Shown here piece after piece: positions 1 to 8,780 of a stretch of 64,000 bases of DNA. The stretch comes from Tanticharoenia sakaeratensis NBRC 103193 (lineage in GTDB: Bacteria > Pseudomonadota > Alphaproteobacteria > Acetobacterales > Acetobacteraceae). The notes beneath the pieces were generated by a model that was given only the letters and a program-made list of their open reading frames with translations, made no database searches and was not told the DNA's origin. Position 1 is the stretch's first letter. Every line of letters starts with the position of its first letter. The stretch is taken from positions 124,001 to 188,000 of the forward strand of contig NZ_BALE01000017.1 of assembly GCF_000963885.1 (NCBI RefSeq), given 5' to 3'. The position numbers were made by a program, and so were the translations under genes.

Positions 1-94
1 CGGTACCGACTGTGCGTTTTCAGTTCCGGATGTGGGCGTGCGCGCGTTCTGCGGCGGAGCGCATGACGATGAGGAGATCGCGAACAGCTACCCC

Positions 95-1033
95 TTACCG
101 GATTTCGCTCGTCACTTCATGGGTGATTTCCGCCTGCTCGTCATGCGCTGCCAGATCAGCATCCGCGCCGTAGAGGGCTTGCAATGTCGCAAGGTCGAAC
201 GACGTCAGCTGCCTGGGAGCCCCCTGCTGAAACCGATCCTGATTGTACAGGCTCATGATCGATCCTTTGTAGAAAACATCACCGAGTTTCGGAGACGTCA
301 GACTCGCGAAGGCAATGTAGTCGGCAAGTTGTCCCCAGGTCGGCCCGGCGGATCGGGGAAGGTCGACGATCATGATGAGGTAGGTTGCGCGCAGCTGTGT
401 CCGCTTGTGACCAAACACGCCTCTAATGCTGTCCGACAGGACCTTGGCCGGTCCAGAAGCCTGGGATCCGCGCGACAGTATTGCAATCACGCCGTCCGCC
501 GGATCGGTGCTGATTGCGCGATACCATCGGACCGGTCGGTCCTCGCGTAACTGCCTGATGTCGGATTCGTCCGGTAGTGCATAGTCATCGCGCGTCAGGC
601 CGCTGGAATCAGTGCCTCTTCCGAGGAAGGGATCGTCGTGGAGCACGGTATTGAAGGTCTGCGTGCCGTTCTGAGTAAAGAAGATGAGCAGGTTCTGTTT
701 CGAGCAGTCTGCTTCCTGTCCCTTGAACGCCAATCTGGACAAGCGATTAGTGTGACTGGCCACGATGCTGTAAAACGGTTCGCGCAGTCCTGACACAACA
801 GGACAGGGAGGAGCACCTCAACGAGAAACCTGCTCGTACCAAGGAGCCGTCGTCACCTGTTCCACGGCGTGACGAACTGAATCCGGGCTGACGCCATGAA
901 CAGTGATCGTTTCACCCGACGGGTTCGAGGGCCCGGCTGGCGTCATATGAGCGTTGCTGGCGGCACGGGCGGTCGAAGACGTCAGGATCGCGAGAAGCAA
1001 CGCCCTGAACAGGTTGATCTCATTACGGAGCAT
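95..1033 (-). pseudogene. Exported protein of unknown function, interrupted by an in-frame TGA
   Basis: A single frame of 313 codons begins at ATG 1033, with GGAGG at 1043-1047 nine bases upstream. It starts with a signal peptide (about residues 1-31, ending in an Ala-rich cleavage region). A TGA at 818-820 (codon 72) interrupts it, and the same frame then stays open for 240 codons to TAA at 95. The residues around the stop (VSR*GAPPCPVV) resemble a conserved RW-x-x-P-x-CP segment that I recall from a family of exported alphaproteobacterial proteins, so TGG (Trp) to TGA is the likely lesion. The C-terminal part (LADYIAFASLT and a late LYNQDR region) also fits that family. Function is unknown. 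A sequencing error or programmed readthrough cannot be excluded. Confidence 0.7.
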
Positions 1034-1947
1034 GGCCCTATACCTCCGACACACCGTTTATTATCATAGTGTGTCAGGATTCACCTTGGTGTGCCAGAGA
1101 ATTTCATACAATTTCCAGTGGGCGCACCGTTCAGACAGGAATGGTGGACGTGAACCGTCGGTCCTCTGACCCGGCGCGCGACGGGTGGCCACTGGGAGCG
1201 TATGTGACATCGGCGAAAAAATGGATGCCTATGCCATAAGTGCACTGCGTTATCTGCTCGATAGGCCGCCAGATATTGGGCGTCAGAGGACCGCTGGCCG
1301 GCTCGCTGTTTTTGTTGAACGCCCACCGACGGACGACGTGCGGGATAGCTCGAAGCTCTGATTCACGCTCAGCGGGCCGTGTGATGGCTTGCCACCGCCT
1401 ATCCGATAGGCTCATGGCTGCCTTCATTATCGGCCGTACGCTTTGCTCGACACCCAAGAACGGAACGCGGGCGACCTGCAACGGTGCAGACACAAGCGCG
1501 GATCGACGCTGCACGCGTCTGTTGATGCGCCCGCTTCATCGACGAGCATTGCGCATCATGTCGGCCAATCTTGATGATTGCACGGAGATTGACCGCCTCG
1601 GCGCCGTTATCCGCAATGTAGCCGGCCAGAACGCCGGACCAGCATGCGCCGGGCAGGGCTATATCGAGATCAGGCCGGCCACTTCAGCGGACAGGCCAAG
1701 GATTGCGAGCACTACGCGTCGATGTCCGCCGGGACATACGCCATCATCTCGGGTTGTCCCTTGCTCGACCTTACAATTCCGCAATTACCTCCAGGCGGTA
1801 CAGGCGTGCCTGCTTCGCGATGACTGCGGCGGAATTCCAGAAATTGGGTTGTCGGGCACCCCGGCTCAGCATTTGAAATGTGACGCTTGCAGCACTGCGT
1901 CAAACCGATAGGGTGTCGGGACCGTTCCGATGGAGGATCGATCTGTG
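1034..1947. other. Gene-poor stretch, possibly decayed sequence
   Basis: About 0.9 kb between the interrupted exported-protein gene and the binding-protein gene. The longest open frames (plus 1240-1911; minus 1131-1514) have composition rich in Arg, Cys and Ser and show no motif I recognise, so I do not call them genes. I see no inverted terminal repeats or transposase motifs. The stretch probably carries the promoters of the flanking divergent genes and may be the remains of lost genes. Confidence 0.5.
1771..1872 (-). CDS. Possible small protein (33 residues)
   Basis: A short minus-strand frame runs from ATG 1872 to TAA 1771-1773. Its product begins MLSRGARQPNFW and continues with an Ala/Leu-rich, helix-like tail ending in EVIAEL, which reads more like protein than the other frames in this gap. 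No Shine-Dalgarno sequence is evident. It could equally be the surviving tail of a degraded gene. Unrecognised and weakly supported. Confidence 0.2.
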   Translation of the reverse strand: MLSRGARQPNFWNSAAVIAKQARLYRLEVIAEL

Positions 1948-2979
1948 ATGCCGGACATGTCTTGTCATCCTGCCTCGCCCCGGTTGCTCCGTGCGTCCCG
2001 GGCGATCGGACGTCGCAGCGTGCTTGCTGGTGCAGCGGGGGCGCTGACGATGGCGCATGCGCGCGCAGACACCGCGCCGATCCGCTTTCTGACCAACTGG
2101 TATGCGCAGGCCGAACACGCAGGATTCTATCAGGCACAGGCGCGCGGTTACTACACGGCCGAAGGGCTGGATGTGGTGATCGAGGCCGGCGGGCCGCAGG
2201 TCAATGGAACGCAGCTTCTGCTTGCCGGTCATTACGACGTCATTATCGGCGGTGCGGATGAGGCGATGCGCGCGTCCTCTCGCGGCATTCCGACAGTGGC
2301 GGTCGCAACGACGTTCCAGAAAGCGCTCGGTGGCCTCATGACGCATCCGGACGTGACCCGTATCGAGGATCTGCGCGGCCATAGGATCCTGCTGAGCACG
2401 GAAGTGCGGGCAGCGCTCTGGCCCTATCTCCGCCAGCGCTATGGCTTCGACGATGCGCAGGTCCGGCCCTATGCGTTTGATGTGCGCCCGTTCGTGATCG
2501 GTCCGGATGTCGCCATCCAGTCCTTTGCGACGTCCGAGCCGTACGCGGTGCAGCAGAAAGGCCTGCCGTATCGCTTCTTCATGTTCTCCGATTGCGCGTT
2601 CGAGAATTACGGGAACGTTCTGGTCACGACGGCGCCGGTGATCGATGAGCGGCGCGACGCCCTGACGCGTTTCCTGCGCGCCAGCATGCGCGGATGGGCG
2701 GACTGGCTGGCGCATGATCCGGCGCCTGCAAACGCGGCCATCATGCGAGCCAATCCGATGATGACGGAGGCCCAGATCCTCTGGTCCCGCCGCACGTTCC
2801 AGGCGCTGGGCGTATTCGGCGCGCCGGGCACGCCGATCGGTCCGATGTCGACGCAGAGGATTTCGGCGATCCGCGATTTCATGGTGCAGGCCGGCCTTCT
2901 GCCCGGTGATGCCGATTGGCGCAAAGCGGTCGACCTCTCGTTCAACAACGCGATGGACGCGCGGACAGCGCCGGCCTGA
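1948..2979 (+). CDS. ABC transporter substrate-binding protein, NMT1/THI5-like
   Basis: Predicted periplasmic solute-binding protein of the family that binds thiamine-pyrimidine precursors, taurine or nitrate-like ligands. A twin-arginine-like export signal (GRRSVLAGAAGA, about residues 21-32) ends in AHARA. The mature N-terminus has the family-typical FLTNWYAQAEHAGFYQA block followed by G-YY-AEGLDV. Start ATG 1948 is preferred over ATG 1930 because GGAGG lies at 1932-1936, 11 bases upstream; the longer form would be 349 residues. No permease or ATPase gene is adjacent, so its transporter partners must lie elsewhere. A pyrimidine (HMP) ligand is an inference from the ThiY/THI5 resemblance. 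Confidence 0.85.
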   Translation: MPDMSCHPASPRLLRASRAIGRRSVLAGAAGALTMAHARADTAPIRFLTNWYAQAEHAGFYQAQARGYYTAEGLDVVIEAGGPQVNGTQLLLAGHYDVIIGGADEAMRASSRGIPTVAVATTFQKALGGLMTHPDVTRIEDLRGHRILLSTEVRAALWPYLRQRYGFDDAQVRPYAFDVRPFVIGPDVAIQSFATSEPYAVQQKGLPYRFFMFSDCAFENYGNVLVTTAPVIDERRDALTRFLRASMRGWADWLAHDPAPANAAIMRANPMMTEAQILWSRRTFQALGVFGAPGTPIGPMSTQRISAIRDFMVQAGLLPGDADWRKAVDLSFNNAMDARTAPA

Positions 2980-2993
2980 GAGGCGCCTTCAAT

Positions 2994-4208
2994 CTATGTC
3001 GACGCGTCGACGCGGTGCCAGAAATCGGCATCTGTCTTGATCGTTCCGGCCTCGAGCATCAGCGCGCGCCCGACGCGCAACGCCCGTGTCATGGCCGCGA
3101 TCCGTGCCTCCGTCGTCGGGCAGAGGTCATAATCCGAGACATGGGCAAAACCGATCGTACGGCGAATGATTTCGGCACCCATGAAACCCGCCGTGTCGCG
3201 ACGAACGCCTGCGAGGTATCGATCCATGACATCGGGGAGGGTGCCGGGCGTCAGCAGGGAGTGCATGTCGCCCTGTCCGACATGATCCTGCCAGAGGCGG
3301 CGAAATTCCGTCTCGAACGTCTTCAGGAACAGGGCGGCTTCGGCCTGCATCATGGCCGATGCCGCCGGATTGGCGATGGCGTGCAATGCCAGATTGCCGA
3401 GATAGAGGCCGCAATCGAAACCGATCGGACCGCAATGGGCGAACTCGCCGTCGATCACGCGGACATCCGGCCTGTCGGCGCCAGCGCGAAGCATGATCGA
3501 ACCCGTATGCAGATCGCCATGCAGCAAGCCCTGCGGTGCGCACAGAAACCGCTCCTGCAACGCGCCCGCCGCCGCACGCAGGCGCGGATCCGATTGCAGG
3601 GTCCCGACGAGCGGCTCCAGTTCGGGATGATCGATGCGGTTCCGGCTGGAGCCTCCGAATGGATCGGTCAGCACGAGATCGACCGTGATCCGGGTCAGCG
3701 CCGTATTGCCGGAGAACTTCTCCAGTCGCCGGGCCATGTTTTCGAAAGGTGCTGCAAGTGTCGAGCCGAGGAAGCACGACCGCGCCACGAAACGACCGAT
3801 CGTCCCGGAAAAACCCGGGGCCGCGTCGCCTGTTGCGAGCGCGGTGCGCAGGACCGCGTGCCCGGCCAGGCTTTCGACCACGAGCAGATAGAGCGCCGGG
3901 TCATCGTGGAGCAGCGCCGGCATCATGTCGCCCACGAACGGCGCCGTCTCGCGCATGTAGCGCGCTTCGTAAAGCGCCCGATCCAGCGGCATTTTCCAGC
4001 TCGGATCGACACGGACATGCGGCAGGGACTGCTTGACGCACACGCCGCCCACGGAACCGGACACCAGATGGACCGAATTGAGGTTGCCGTCGCTGACCTC
4101 GGCAATCTGCCATGAGGCGGGATCCGGGCCGATCCGCCCGGCGAGCGTTGGATGCTCGGCCAGATACGCGCGAAGGGCAGGGATAGCGAGTGTGCGATAG
4201 GCCGTCAT
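2994..4208 (-). CDS. mtnK: S-methyl-5-thioribose kinase
   Basis: Phosphorylates 5-methylthioribose in the methionine salvage pathway. The 404-residue length fits the family. Visible kinase-fold motifs are SDGNLN at about 39-44 (nucleotide-binding loop), the catalytic HGDLHTGS at about 230-237, and the metal-binding D-x-E in VIDGEFA followed by GPIGFD at about 251-265. The usual DPEF reads DGEF here, a mild change that keeps D and E. It is the last gene of a minus-strand unit, 11 bases downstream of the Nudix gene. No mtnA or mtnB is visible nearby. Confidence 0.9.
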   Translation of the reverse strand: MTAYRTLAIPALRAYLAEHPTLAGRIGPDPASWQIAEVSDGNLNSVHLVSGSVGGVCVKQSLPHVRVDPSWKMPLDRALYEARYMRETAPFVGDMMPALLHDDPALYLLVVESLAGHAVLRTALATGDAAPGFSGTIGRFVARSCFLGSTLAAPFENMARRLEKFSGNTALTRITVDLVLTDPFGGSSRNRIDHPELEPLVGTLQSDPRLRAAAGALQERFLCAPQGLLHGDLHTGSIMLRAGADRPDVRVIDGEFAHCGPIGFDCGLYLGNLALHAIANPAASAMMQAEAALFLKTFETEFRRLWQDHVGQGDMHSLLTPGTLPDVMDRYLAGVRRDTAGFMGAEIIRRTIGFAHVSDYDLCPTTEARIAAMTRALRVGRALMLEAGTIKTDADFWHRVDAST

Positions 4209-4219
4209 GATGGCGTTCT

Positions 4220-4921
4220 CTATGACCGCAACGCGTGCAACATCGCAACCGTCGTCGGCAGGACCGTCTCATCTTGCGCGACCTCGGTAAACGCGCCGGG
4301 CGGCACGAGACGGAGCGCTTCGTATTCCTCGTTCCCGCGCTGGCGCCACAAGGCCTCGAGGTCTGAAAAAGACAGCGTTGTATGGGCTTCGAATGCGATG
4401 TCGATGATATGCGTGTCCGGATGCTCACACGCGACGCGTGCCCGTCCGATTGTCAGCGCACGGGCATCGAGGCCCAGCTCTTCCAGAAACTCGGCGCGGA
4501 GCTGCTCGGGCAGGTCGACGTTGCTCTCGCCGGACCGGCTTTCCACACTTCCGGCCGGAACGCCCTGCCACAGCCCCGGCTGGTAGATCGCACGGTTGCT
4601 GCGGCGCCCGAGCACGGCGCCCTCGGGACAGAGCAGGAGTGCCGTGACGGCAAGCGGGCGGAGCGCGAGTTCCGCATACAGGGTCGGCTCGCGCATCTGG
4701 GTCATTGCGCGGCTGTAGGGGCACCAGAAGCCGGTGATCGTCTCGGGTGTGATGTCCGTCGCCGTGAAGATGCGTCCGTCATAAAGCTCCGGACGCTCGG
4801 CCGTTGCGGAGAGCCATTGCGAACGGACCCGGGCTGCGATTGCATCCGAAAGCGGCGGCGGTTCGCCGGTCAGCACGACGCGCGGGGCAGGGGCGAGATG
4901 GATCGTGGGCCAGTCGCTCAT
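4220..4921 (-). CDS. Nudix hydrolase family protein
   Basis: A 233-residue protein with a recognisable Nudix signature: VPAGSVES, an acidic insertion, then the core E-F-L-E-E-L-G-L. The spacing between the glycine and the helix is longer than in the canonical box and the usual Arg before the first Glu is Ala, so substrate and activity are uncertain. The start ATG 4921 overlaps the stop of the aldo/keto reductase gene as ATGA, implying translational coupling; the frame stays open further upstream but only as the shadow of that gene. Its place between an oxidoreductase and methylthioribose kinase hints at a nucleoside or sugar-phosphate substrate, which is inference only. Confidence 0.75.
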   Translation of the reverse strand: MSDWPTIHLAPAPRVVLTGEPPPLSDAIAARVRSQWLSATAERPELYDGRIFTATDITPETITGFWCPYSRAMTQMREPTLYAELALRPLAVTALLLCPEGAVLGRRSNRAIYQPGLWQGVPAGSVESRSGESNVDLPEQLRAEFLEELGLDARALTIGRARVACEHPDTHIIDIAFEAHTTLSFSDLEALWRQRGNEEYEALRLVPPGAFTEVAQDETVLPTTVAMLHALRS

Positions 4922-5892
4922 GGCGCGGCGGTCCCGACAGCCTGATTCACGGCCGCAAGCTCTGCCTCCGTCAGCGGCCGGGCGCAGGCGTGCGCATTGG
5001 CCCGAACCTGCTCGACGCTCGTGGCGCCGGCGATGACGGAGCTCACGACGGGCTGCGCCAGCAGCCATCCAAGGGCCAGTTCGGTCAATGTCCGGTCGTA
5101 CCGATCGGCTACCAGCCGCAGACGATCGATCAGGCTCCAGTTGCCATCCGTCTGATAGGCGGGTGCCAGATAGGTCCAGGCCGACATGCGGCTGTTGTCC
5201 GGAGGCGCCGCACCTTCGCGATATTTTCCGGTCAGCATGCCGCTCGCCAGCGGGAAATAGGGCAAAAGGCCCAGACGGAAATGCGAGAGCGCCGGGACGA
5301 GTTCGCGCAGCGCATCGCGTGACAGGAGTGACAGCTCGTCCTGGCAGCTTACGAAACCGGACAGCTTGTTTTCCTTCGCCACATGCCACGCATCCGCGAC
5401 CTGCCAGGCGGGAAAATTCGAAAGCCCGGCGAAGCGGATCTTGCCCGCTCGTGTCAGATCGTCGAGTGCACGCAGCGTTTCCTCGATCGGCGTGCGCGGA
5501 TCGGGAACATGCAACTGGTAGAGATCGATCCTGTCCGTGCGCAGGCGCCGCAGGCTCGCTTCCACAGCCTGCACGATATACTGGCGGGACGCACCGGAGT
5601 GTCGGCCTTCGGGATCATCGTCCGATACCATCTTCATGCCGAACTTGGTCGCGAGCACGATTTTATCGCGGTGGCCGACCAGTGCCGCGCCCAGCGCCTC
5701 TTCCGACGCACCGGCATGCGCATCGCGACGGCCATAGACATCGGCCACGTCGAACAGCGTGATTCCCAGATCCAGCGCTCCGTGCACGACACTGCGCGAG
5801 CGCGCGGCGTCGATCCGGCCACCGAGATTGTTGCATCCGAGGCCGAGTTCGGAGACATGAAGGCCGGACTGGCCGAGCGTGCGATACCGCAT
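4918..5892 (-). CDS. Aldo/keto reductase
   Basis: A 324-residue NAD(P)H-dependent oxidoreductase of the TIM-barrel AKR superfamily. The catalytic tetrad is visible as D48, Y53, K83 and H128 (LFDVADVYG, ATKFG, YQLHVP). The N-terminus (MRYRTLGQSG) is typical of the class that includes Gas1-like and YajO-like enzymes. It is the first gene of a three-gene minus-strand unit with the Nudix gene (ATGA overlap) and mtnK. The physiological substrate is not evident. Confidence 0.9.
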   Translation of the reverse strand: MRYRTLGQSGLHVSELGLGCNNLGGRIDAARSRSVVHGALDLGITLFDVADVYGRRDAHAGASEEALGAALVGHRDKIVLATKFGMKMVSDDDPEGRHSGASRQYIVQAVEASLRRLRTDRIDLYQLHVPDPRTPIEETLRALDDLTRAGKIRFAGLSNFPAWQVADAWHVAKENKLSGFVSCQDELSLLSRDALRELVPALSHFRLGLLPYFPLASGMLTGKYREGAAPPDNSRMSAWTYLAPAYQTDGNWSLIDRLRLVADRYDRTLTELALGWLLAQPVVSSVIAGATSVEQVRANAHACARPLTEAELAAVNQAVGTAAP

Positions 5893-6052
5893 GCGGGGGT
5901 TCCATTCGTCGTTCTGGGCCGCTGGGCGGCAATCGCCCCTTCATAACAGACGCGATCAGGCGTGGGCGCACAGATTGAGCACGCGCGGCTGCGAACAAAC
6001 TGCCTCGGTCGGTCGTTGACTGAAGATAGACCCCACGCTGGAGGGCAAGCAG

Positions 6053-6079
6053 ATGAAGTGGCAGGCCTCGATCCGATGA
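6053..6079 (+). CDS. Possible 8-codon leader ORF coupled to the metallopeptidase gene
   Basis: ATG 6053 has a strong Shine-Dalgarno sequence (GGAGGG at 6040-6045, spacing 7) and reads MKWQASIR before TGA 6077-6079, which overlaps the next gene's ATG 6076 as ATGA. This would couple leader translation to the peptidase. The same Shine-Dalgarno could instead serve an in-frame GTG at 6058, which would add six residues to the peptidase. Confidence 0.3.
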   Translation: MKWQASIR

Positions 6080-7161
6080 AGCTGTTTTTCTGCTCGGCAT
6101 GTCATCAGACGGCATTTTTCGAAAATGACAGCTGCGCACGCTGTGGGCATCGGCTTGGCTATGACCCGGCGCGCCGCGCGATCATCGCGCTCGATCCCAT
6201 GGAAGACGGGGTGACTTGGCGTTCGGTCGGCGCCGCAGATGCGCCCGATGCGGCTCGCTTCTGCGAGAATGCCGAACTGGATGCCTGCAACTGGCTCATT
6301 CCTGCGGCGGATCGCCATCGGTTCTGCCTCGCCTGTCGCCATAACCAGACGGTTCCGGACCTGACGGATTCAGGCAATCTTTCGCGTTGGCGTGCGCTCG
6401 AGCGGGCGAAGCACCGTCTGTTTCATACCCTGCTGCAGCTCAATCTTCCGATCACCGACCGGCACGAAGACCCTGAACATGGGCTGGCATTCGACTTCCT
6501 CGCTGATGTGCCGGGACGCCAGAAGGTGATGACCGGGCACGACCGGGGGCTGATCACGATTGCACTGCGGGAGGCGGATGACGTCGAGCGCGAACGGATG
6601 CGCATCAACATGGGCGAGCATTATCGCACCGTGCTGGGCCACTTCCGTCACGAAATCGGGCACTACCTGTGGGACCTGCTGGTCCAGCGCGGCGGTCCGC
6701 TGGACGAATGCCGCGCGCTGTTCGGTGATGACCGGAAGGATTACGGCGCAGCCCTGAAGCGTCATTATGACGAAGGACCGCCAGCCGACTGGCGCGAGAA
6801 CTTCATCAGCGCCTATGCGACCATGCATCCATGGGAGGATTTCGCCGAAACCTGGGCGCATTACCTGCACATGATCGATGCGCTCGAGACCGCGCAGAGT
6901 TATGGCCTGAGGACCGACCCGCACGTGCCCGAGCCCGATCTGCTCCGGGCGCATGCGGACGTCGATCCCTTCAGGAGCGCGGATTTCCACGCGCTTGCTG
7001 GCGTCTGGCTGCCCATGATCTACCTGCTGAACAGCCTCAACAGATCGATGGGCTTCCGCGACGCCTATCCGTTCGTGCTGACGCAGCCCGTGCTGGACAA
7101 GATGGCCTTCATGCATCGCCTCGTGCACGCGTGGTCCCGCACGACGCCCTCAGACCGGTAG
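6076..7161 (+). CDS. Zinc-ribbon putative metallopeptidase
   Basis: A 361-residue cytosolic protein of a conserved but poorly characterised family of putative zinc-dependent peptidases. An N-terminal four-Cys zinc ribbon (C6, C9, C20, C23) is followed by more Cys pairs (C84, C87) and a gluzincin-like HEIGH at 192-196. The start at MKLFFCSAC matches the usual beginning of the family; GTG 6058 is an alternative with a better-spaced ribosome-binding site. No signal peptide. Its 3' end overlaps the convergent endonuclease-family gene by 12 bases. Confidence 0.8.
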   Translation: MKLFFCSACHQTAFFENDSCARCGHRLGYDPARRAIIALDPMEDGVTWRSVGAADAPDAARFCENAELDACNWLIPAADRHRFCLACRHNQTVPDLTDSGNLSRWRALERAKHRLFHTLLQLNLPITDRHEDPEHGLAFDFLADVPGRQKVMTGHDRGLITIALREADDVERERMRINMGEHYRTVLGHFRHEIGHYLWDLLVQRGGPLDECRALFGDDRKDYGAALKRHYDEGPPADWRENFISAYATMHPWEDFAETWAHYLHMIDALETAQSYGLRTDPHVPEPDLLRAHADVDPFRSADFHALAGVWLPMIYLLNSLNRSMGFRDAYPFVLTQPVLDKMAFMHRLVHAWSRTTPSDR

Positions 7162-8007
7162 GTCGAGCCTGACCGACACCGGGCAATGGTCCGAAAGGGC
7201 AGAACGGATGTCCGGGCTTTCCCGATAGATCATGACGCGCAGGCTGGATGGCTCGAGCCATGTCCGCGCCGCGTTCCCCAGCAGGATATGGTCGATAAAA
7301 TATTCGCCGCCCCAGCAGGGACTGGCATAGCCTGCGGTCGTCAGCATCATCGGCGCATCGGCATCCAGCATGGCCATCATCGGGTCATGCTCCGTCAGCC
7401 GACGATTGAAATCGCCCAGGATCGCGAAAGCCTCCCCTTCGTCCTGCCGTTCGAGCGCCCAGTCGTCGATGATGCGGAATTGCTGCAGCAGCGTGGGGCA
7501 GGAATGGGCGCGTTGTGACAGCGGCTGGTCCCAGCATCCTGTCTTGAGATGCACGACCAGAACCCGCAGTCGGGCGCGCCCTTCGGTCAGGGTCACGTCA
7601 AGGCCGCCGCGCAGGGGATGCGGCGCGTCATTGCCATATGTGTTGAGCGCGCTGAGCTCCGCATTGACCGTCACACCGATCCCGCGTCGCACGGCGATGC
7701 CCGTACGCTGCACGATAGCGTCGGGGGTCAGAATGAGCTGATACCGTTCGGGGGGAAAAACACGGGCCGCAACCTGTGGTCCGTCGATTTCCTCAAGCGC
7801 GACCACATCGGCATTCAGATGCCGCGCATAGGATGCGAGGCGGGCGAAATCCGTGTCAGTGCGGCGACCGACATCGGACGGCAACGCCGGATCGCCCGGC
7901 GGTCTTTGCGTCAGCCAGTCAAGGTTCCACGTAGCGAGCTTGATCGTCTTCGCGTGTGCACTGGCGCAAACCGCCAGTGCACACGCGAAGAGGAATTGGC
8001 GGGTCAG
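7150..8007 (-). CDS. Exported endonuclease/exonuclease/phosphatase family protein (probable CTG start)
   Basis: A 285-residue protein of the DNase I-like phosphoesterase superfamily. Motifs run in order: LATWNLDW (about 23-30), a Glu in the ALEEIDGP segment, the GDFNRR active-site block, and the terminal SDHCPVSV with the catalytic His. The reading frame contains a clear signal peptide (FLFACALAVCASAHA), but upstream of it there is no ATG, GTG or TTG. The only sensible start is CTG 8007, which overlaps the carbonic anhydrase stop as CTGA. A shorter start at TTG 7884 would delete the conserved WN motif. Probable substrates are nucleic acids or phosphodiesters in the periplasm. Confidence 0.8.
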   Translation of the reverse strand: MTRQFLFACALAVCASAHAKTIKLATWNLDWLTQRPPGDPALPSDVGRRTDTDFARLASYARHLNADVVALEEIDGPQVAARVFPPERYQLILTPDAIVQRTGIAVRRGIGVTVNAELSALNTYGNDAPHPLRGGLDVTLTEGRARLRVLVVHLKTGCWDQPLSQRAHSCPTLLQQFRIIDDWALERQDEGEAFAILGDFNRRLTEHDPMMAMLDADAPMMLTTAGYASPCWGGEYFIDHILLGNAARTWLEPSSLRVMIYRESPDIRSALSDHCPVSVRLDLPV

Positions 8008-8684
8008 GACGCCTTGGATCCGGACAGGGCCGAGATGGCGGCATCCACCGAAATCGGATGACGCAAGGTTTCGTCGAGCACGGTGATCTCGCCGCTGGCG
8101 ATGTCGTAGAACCAGCCCTGAATGGTCAGTTCGCGACGTGCGATGGCTGCGGCAACCAGCGGATGCGTGCGAAGATGGGTGAGTTGCAGCAGGACATTCT
8201 GCTCGGCCAGATCACGGACACTCGCAGGGCCGGCATCGTCGGCGCGAAGAGCCATCGCGACCGCGCGCGCGGCCGTTGATGTCCGCAGCCAGCGGCGGAC
8301 GGTCGGCAGCGCATCGAGCTTGGGCGAATCCGGATCCATCAGCGCGCCCATGGCGCCGCAGTTGGAATGCCCGCAGACCACGATGTTCTTCACATGCAGC
8401 GCACCCACCGCATATTCGATCGCGGAGGATACGCCGCCCAGCATCTCGCCATAGGGCGGCACGATGTTGCCGACGTTGCGGACGATAAAGAGTTCGCCCG
8501 GCTCGGTCTGGGTAATCATGCTCGGGTTGATGCGGCTGTCCGAGCAGGTGATGAACAGTGTCGCCGGAGACTGGCTCTCGGCGAGTTCCGCAAAGAGCTC
8601 GCGGTTCTCGGGATAGACGTCTTCACGAAACGTGCGGACGCCTTCCAGAAGTTCGATCAGGCTGTTTCGGCCATGCTGCGCCAT
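8004..8684 (-). CDS. Beta-class carbonic anhydrase
   Basis: Catalyses reversible hydration of CO2 to bicarbonate, supplying carboxylases in the cytoplasm. The 226-residue protein shows the beta-class zinc ligands: C47 and D49 in CSDSR, H106 and C109 in GHSNCGAMGA. Start ATG 8684 is chosen because AAGGA stands about 8 bases upstream; in-frame ATG 8708 is a longer option. The downstream gene begins inside its stop codon (CTGA). It lies 97 bases after alaS on the same strand. Confidence 0.93.
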   Translation of the reverse strand: MAQHGRNSLIELLEGVRTFREDVYPENRELFAELAESQSPATLFITCSDSRINPSMITQTEPGELFIVRNVGNIVPPYGEMLGGVSSAIEYAVGALHVKNIVVCGHSNCGAMGALMDPDSPKLDALPTVRRWLRTSTAARAVAMALRADDAGPASVRDLAEQNVLLQLTHLRTHPLVAAAIARRELTIQGWFYDIASGEITVLDETLRHPISVDAAISALSGSKAS

Positions 8685-8780
8685 TGTCGGGTCCTTCTTT
8701 TCGGTCATGTCCCCATCTACGCGTGGAGACGTCGCCGCGACCACCGCCGAGCGTATCAAAGATTGGCGCGAAACACGACG

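Noticed and set aside
1240-1911. 223-codon plus-strand frame in the left-end gap
   Set aside because: Cys/Arg/Ser-rich, no Shine-Dalgarno, no motif; looks like random open frame.
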